A program made the translations under genes and the position numbers. 10,044 bases of DNA from GCA-003244245 sp035463315 (GTDB taxonomy: Bacteria; Actinomycetota; Actinomycetes; Mycobacteriales; Pseudonocardiaceae): the NCBI GenBank assembly GCA_035463315.1, contig DATHTJ010000230.1:1-10044 (forward strand). The letters are read 5' to 3'. Below, in pieces: positions 7,428 to 10,044 of the stretch (positions are counted from its first letter, which is position 1; the number at the start of each line of letters is the position of its first letter). The notes under the pieces were generated by a model. It did not search any database. It saw nothing but the letters and a program-made list of their open reading frames with translations, and had not been told where the DNA came from.

Positions 7428-7616
7428 ATGAGCACCTCACTGACCCGTCCCCGCGAAGGCAAGATGATCGCAGGGGTGTGCGCTGGGCTTGCCGAGCGGT
7501 TCGGCTGGAACGCCAACGCGGTACGGCTGTTGTTCGTACTGTCCTGCCTGCTGCCCGGTCCGCAGATTGTGATCTATCTGGTGCTCTGGGTGATCATGCC
7601 CAAGCGGCCGTACTGA
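7428..7616 (+). CDS. Small PspC-domain membrane protein
   Basis: This 62-residue protein is essentially one PspC domain. GKMIAGVCAGLAERFGWNANAVRLLFVL (residues 11-38, shown here only by its key residues Gly16-Val17-Cys18-Gly20-Leu21-Ala22 and Arg33) is the family signature. It is followed by a hydrophobic stretch with a central Pro-Gly-Pro (43-45) and ending IYLVLWVIMPK (49-59). One long or two short membrane passes are likely, with a short basic tail. In E. coli, PspC helps switch on the phage-shock membrane-stress response; stand-alone 60-residue versions are common in actinobacteria, mostly without known function. The strong ribosome binding site confirms the start. It is 126 bases after the MFS gene, so it may have its own promoter. 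Its 3' end faces hypB across 15 bases. Confidence 0.88.
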   Translation: MSTSLTRPREGKMIAGVCAGLAERFGWNANAVRLLFVLSCLLPGPQIVIYLVLWVIMPKRPY

Positions 7617-7631
7617 GCTGTCGTTGGGCGA

Positions 7632-8390
7632 TCAGGGAAGGCGCGCCCGCAGCCAGCCGTACCAGTCGCCGATACCGTCACCGGTGGTTGCCGACAGCTG
7701 CAGCACCTCGACACCCGGGTTCGCCCGGCGTGCTCCCTCCAGGAAGACAGCGACGTCGAAATCGACGTACGGCAACAGATCGATCTTGTTGAGCAGCACC
7801 AGATCCGCCGCGCGGAACATCTGCGGATACTTCCGCGGCTTCTCCGCGCCCTCCGTCACCGAGGTGATGACTACTCGCGCCTGCTCCCCGAGATCAAACA
7901 AAGCCGGGCACACCAGGTTGCCGACGTTCTCGATCAGTACCACCGAGCTGTCCGGCGGGTCCAGTGTCCGCAGGCCACCGGCCAGCATCTGGGCGTCGAG
8001 GTGGCAGCCCGACCCGGTGTTGATCTGCACCGCCGGAGCGCCGGTGGCCCGGATCCGGTCCGCGTCGAGCACCGTCTCCTGGTCACCCTCGACGACCGAC
8101 ATCCGCAGTTCAGCGCCCAGTTCCCGGATGGTGCGCTCAAGCAGCGTGGTCTTACCCGCCCCGGGTGAGCTCATCAGGTTCACCGCTAGGATGCCGTGCT
8201 GCGCGAACCATTCGCGGTTGAGCTCGGCGAGGGCGTCATTGCGGGCCAGCACGGCCTGTTCGAGAGTGACGGTGCGGGTTTGCGGCTCCTGGTGCCCATG
8301 GCCATGGGCATGCACATGCCCGTGTTCGTGTCCATGATCGTGCTCATGCACGAGGATGGTGTCCCCCGAGCAGCCACAGGTCGCGCACAT
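7632..8390 (-). CDS. hypB: HypB, nickel-binding GTPase for hydrogenase maturation
   Basis: The 252-residue protein is the GTPase that, with HypA, inserts nickel into the large subunit of [NiFe]-hydrogenases. It begins MCATCGC, the CxxCGC high-affinity nickel motif (Cys2, Cys5, Cys7). A histidine tract follows, with His at every second residue from 15 to 33 (ten in all). The G domain has the P-loop SSPGAGKTT (74-82), the metal-site residues Cys129-His130 (GSGCHLDA) and Cys161 (GNLVCP), and the G4 motif NKID (201-204). All key elements are present. The ATG (8390) shares its first base with the TGA of hypA, so translation is probably coupled. The 3' end faces the PspC gene. Urease also uses a related GTPase (UreG), but the CxxCGC start and hypA/hypF context mark this as HypB. 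Confidence 0.96.
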   Translation of the reverse strand: MCATCGCSGDTILVHEHDHGHEHGHVHAHGHGHQEPQTRTVTLEQAVLARNDALAELNREWFAQHGILAVNLMSSPGAGKTTLLERTIRELGAELRMSVVEGDQETVLDADRIRATGAPAVQINTGSGCHLDAQMLAGGLRTLDPPDSSVVLIENVGNLVCPALFDLGEQARVVITSVTEGAEKPRKYPQMFRAADLVLLNKIDLLPYVDFDVAVFLEGARRANPGVEVLQLSATTGDGIGDWYGWLRARLP

Positions 8391-8722
8391 CAGGCCAGCA
8401 CCTCAACTTCCCGGATTCGTAGTTCTTCTCCCGCGAGGAGTTCCCGATTCGCGCTGCCGCACGCACAGAGCATGAGCAGGTCATCCAGCGCAAACTCTAC
8501 GCCGCAGTCCCGGCAGCGGGCCTTCCCAGAGGGTTGGACAATCTCTAGCGACGCGCCCTCCAGCGTGGTGCCCTCGGTGATGAGGTCGAAGCAGAACCGG
8601 ACTGAATCGGCCACCACACCAGAGAGCGTGCCGATCTCCAGGCAGACCCGTCGCACCGGCGCGTCGCCCATCCGTTCGCACACCGCATGGACCACGCTCT
8701 GGGTGATCGCCATTTCGTGCAC
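8390..8722 (-). CDS. hypA: HypA, nickel metallochaperone for hydrogenase maturation
   Basis: This 110-residue protein delivers nickel with HypB to the hydrogenase large subunit. It begins V(M)HEMAITQSVV, where His2 and Glu3 form the nickel-binding N-terminus, so GTG 8722 must be the start; starting at ATG 8713 would remove His2. GAGGAGGG (8735-8728), five bases upstream, supports this. The zinc domain has Cys70-x2-Cys73 and Cys86-x-Cys88 (LCACGS). The second pair is CxC rather than the textbook CxxC; I believe this form occurs in other actinobacterial HypA proteins, but cannot check. The C-terminus GEELRIREVEV is typical. Its stop overlaps the hypB start by one base. The divergent neighbour is hypF, 72 bases away. 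Confidence 0.95.
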   Translation of the reverse strand: MHEMAITQSVVHAVCERMGDAPVRRVCLEIGTLSGVVADSVRFCFDLITEGTTLEGASLEIVQPSGKARCRDCGVEFALDDLLMLCACGSANRELLAGEELRIREVEVLA

Positions 8723-8727
8723 GGGGG

Positions 8728-8735
8728 CCCTCCTC
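8728..8735 (-). promoter_or_regulatory. Ribosome binding site of hypA
   Basis: On the minus strand this reads GAGGAGGG, five bases before GTG 8722. It supports the GTG start over the internal ATG at 8713. Confidence 0.75.
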
Positions 8736-8747
8736 GGCTCGGCACCC

Positions 8748-8776
8748 AGTGCAGTGCCATGCTGGGATCTTGTCAA
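8748..8776 (-). promoter_or_regulatory. Candidate hypAB promoter in the divergent hypA/hypF gap
   Basis: On the minus strand a perfect TTGACA (8776-8771) is followed after 17 bases by TGCACT (8753-8748), a weak -10 with three of six consensus matches. Transcription would begin near 8741, leaving a short leader with the hypA ribosome binding site. CCCAG (8745-8749) and CTGGG (8762-8766) form an inverted repeat across the spacer, which could be an operator. Confidence 0.4.
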
Positions 8777-8780
8777 GGGC

Positions 8781-8785
8781 GGGAG
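8781..8785 (+). promoter_or_regulatory. Ribosome binding site of hypF
   Basis: GGGAG lies nine bases before GTG 8795. This supports the start, which places the acylphosphatase strand (IRVEVRVEG) right at the N-terminus as usual for HypF. Confidence 0.55.
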
Positions 8786-8794
8786 AATCGTCCA

Positions 8795-10044
8795 GTGCAG
8801 CAGTCTATCCGAGTTGAGGTGCGGGTCGAGGGCGTCGTGCAGGGGGTGGGGTTCCGGCCCTACGTGCACGGCCTGGCGGGCCGTCTGGGTCTGTCGGGCC
8901 GGGTCGGCAACGACACCGCGGGGGTCTTCGTAGAAGTGGAGGGGGCCGAGCAGGCGGTCACCGAGTTCCTCGCGGTGCTGCCGGCGCAGGCTCCGCCATT
9001 GGCCGTCATCGAGCAAGTGCGAACCAACCCGCTGGTGCCGACGGGGGAACAGGGTTTCCACATCGTGCCCAGCAATGCTGCTGGCCGGCGGGACACCCTG
9101 GTCTCGGCGGACAGTGCAACCTGCGCGGACTGCCTGCGCGAGCTGGCCGATCCCACCGACCGCCGCTTCGACTACCCGTTCATCAACTGCACCCACTGCG
9201 GTCCCAGGTTCACCATCGTGCGTGACGTGCCCTACGACCGACCGTTCACCACGATGGCACCCTTCGCGATGTGCGATGCCTGCGCGGCCGAGTACCACGA
9301 TCCCACCGACCGGCGCTTTCACGCTCAGCCGGTGTGCTGCCCCCGCTGCGGTCCCCGGCTGCGGCTGCTCGATGCCGACGGTGCCGAGCTATCCGGCGAC
9401 CCGGTGGCCGAGGCTGCGGTGTTGCTGGCCGGCGGGGCGGTGCTGGCGGTCAAGGGGCTCGGTGGCTACCACGTCGCGACACTGGCCGGTGGGAATACTG
9501 GGGCCGCTGCGACCGCCATGCTGCGCGCGCGTAAGCACCGCGAGGACAAGCCGTTCGCGGTGATGGTGGCCGATCTGGACGCAGCCCATGAGCTGTGCGT
9601 GATCGACTCGGTGGGGGAGCGGGTGCTGGCTGGCCGGCGGCGGCCGGTGGTGCTGCTGCCGCGCCGTCCGGAGGCCGCCGTTGCTCCGGCAGTCGCGCCT
9701 GGTAATCGCAGTCTGGGCCTCATGTTGCCCTACACCCCACTGCACCACCTGCTGCTGCGCGCCACCGCCGCTCCCATCGTCCTGACCAGCGGCAACATCT
9801 CAGACGAGCCGATCGCCTACCGGGACGACGACGCACGCCGCCGGCTGACCGGGATCGCGGACGCCTTCCTGACCCACGACCGGGCGATCCACATGCGCAC
9901 CGACGACTCGGTGGTGCGGGTGTTCCGCGGCGCCGAGCTCCCGGTGCGCCGCTCCCGCGGTTACACACCCGAACCGCTGACGCTGGCGCGGCCGGTGCCC
10001 CGGCCGATTCTCGGCTGCGGAGCAGAACTCAAGAACACCTTCTG
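8795..10044 (+). CDS. hypF: HypF carbamoyltransferase for hydrogenase maturation, 3' end outside the window
   Basis: The frame is open from GTG 8795 to the window end, giving 416 codons of a protein usually about 750 residues long. HypF uses carbamoyl phosphate and ATP to make carbamoyl-adenylate and passes the carbamoyl group to HypE, the source of the CN ligands on the hydrogenase iron. Domains in order: an acylphosphatase domain with VQGVGFRP (15-22, Arg21 and Asn39 catalytic); two zinc fingers, Cys110-x2-Cys113-x18-Cys132-x2-Cys135 and Cys160-x2-Cys163-x18-Cys182-x2-Cys185; a YrdC-like nucleotide-binding domain with VKGLGGYH, KHREDKPFAVM and TSGNISDEPI; and the start of the Kae1-like domain with HDRAIHMRTDDSV, RRSRGYTP and GCGAELKNTF. 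No stop or frameshift is seen. Other hyp genes probably continue to the right. Confidence 0.96.
   Translation, partial: MQQSIRVEVRVEGVVQGVGFRPYVHGLAGRLGLSGRVGNDTAGVFVEVEGAEQAVTEFLAVLPAQAPPLAVIEQVRTNPLVPTGEQGFHIVPSNAAGRRDTLVSADSATCADCLRELADPTDRRFDYPFINCTHCGPRFTIVRDVPYDRPFTTMAPFAMCDACAAEYHDPTDRRFHAQPVCCPRCGPRLRLLDADGAELSGDPVAEAAVLLAGGAVLAVKGLGGYHVATLAGGNTGAAATAMLRARKHREDKPFAVMVADLDAAHELCVIDSVGERVLAGRRRPVVLLPRRPEAAVAPAVAPGNRSLGLMLPYTPLHHLLLRATAAPIVLTSGNISDEPIAYRDDDARRRLTGIADAFLTHDRAIHMRTDDSVVRVFRGAELPVRRSRGYTPEPLTLARPVPRPILGCGAELKNTF

Noticed and set aside
8723..9322. Upstream extension of the hypA frame
   Set aside because: It runs antisense through hypF; HypA needs His2 right after the start, which GTG 8722 provides.
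1..10044. CRISPR arrays, rRNA, insertion-sequence ends, riboswitches
   Set aside because: No regularly spaced repeats, no rRNA-like sequence, no paired terminal repeats and no recognisable riboswitch core were seen.

Overview
This is a high-GC window with strong G/C bias at third codon positions, GTG starts on several genes and tightly packed genes. It suggests an actinomycete. One supporting point, from memory of the M. tuberculosis map, is a divergent pair made of a 5'-3' exonuclease-family protein and an M24 peptidase, which resembles Rv2090/Rv2089c (pepE). The genus cannot be told from the sequence.

Layout. Bases 1-255 are the C-terminal end of a tyrosine recombinase whose start lies outside the window. 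Bases 256-483 hold no gene but contain clustered short inverted repeats. Bases 484-2144 encode a sodium:solute symporter of the monocarboxylate-permease-like (MctP) type, broken by a one-base frameshift in a seven-C run. A choline oxidase gene follows 56 bases later (2201-3778), with the family's known active-site residues all present. Its 3' end overlaps by 16 bases the end of a convergent 5'-3' exonuclease gene (4713-3763). That gene diverges from a PepE-like M24 peptidase (4761-5891), which is followed on the same strand by a 14-helix MFS transporter (5928-7301). A 62-residue PspC-domain protein (7428-7616) comes next. The right end is a [NiFe]-hydrogenase maturation cluster: hypB and hypA leftward (8390-7632 and 8722-8390, coupled by a one-base stop/start overlap) and hypF rightward from 8795, running off the window with 416 codons present.

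How the genes work together. The symporter and choline oxidase look like a transport-plus-oxidation unit (inferred: choline uptake, then two-step oxidation to glycine betaine, an osmoprotectant). The symporter's substrate is not proven and the gene may be dead in this assembly. HypA and HypB deliver nickel, and HypF starts synthesis of the CN ligands of the NiFe site, so a hydrogenase and further hyp genes should lie beyond the right edge. The middle block (exonuclease, peptidase, MFS, PspC) is ordinary chromosomal housekeeping and accessory content.

I see no clearly undescribed system. The best leads are the frameshift at a possible -1 slippery heptamer, the recombinase end beside a symporter that lacks its usual small partner gene, the composition change inside the symporter gene, and the divergent hyp promoter region.
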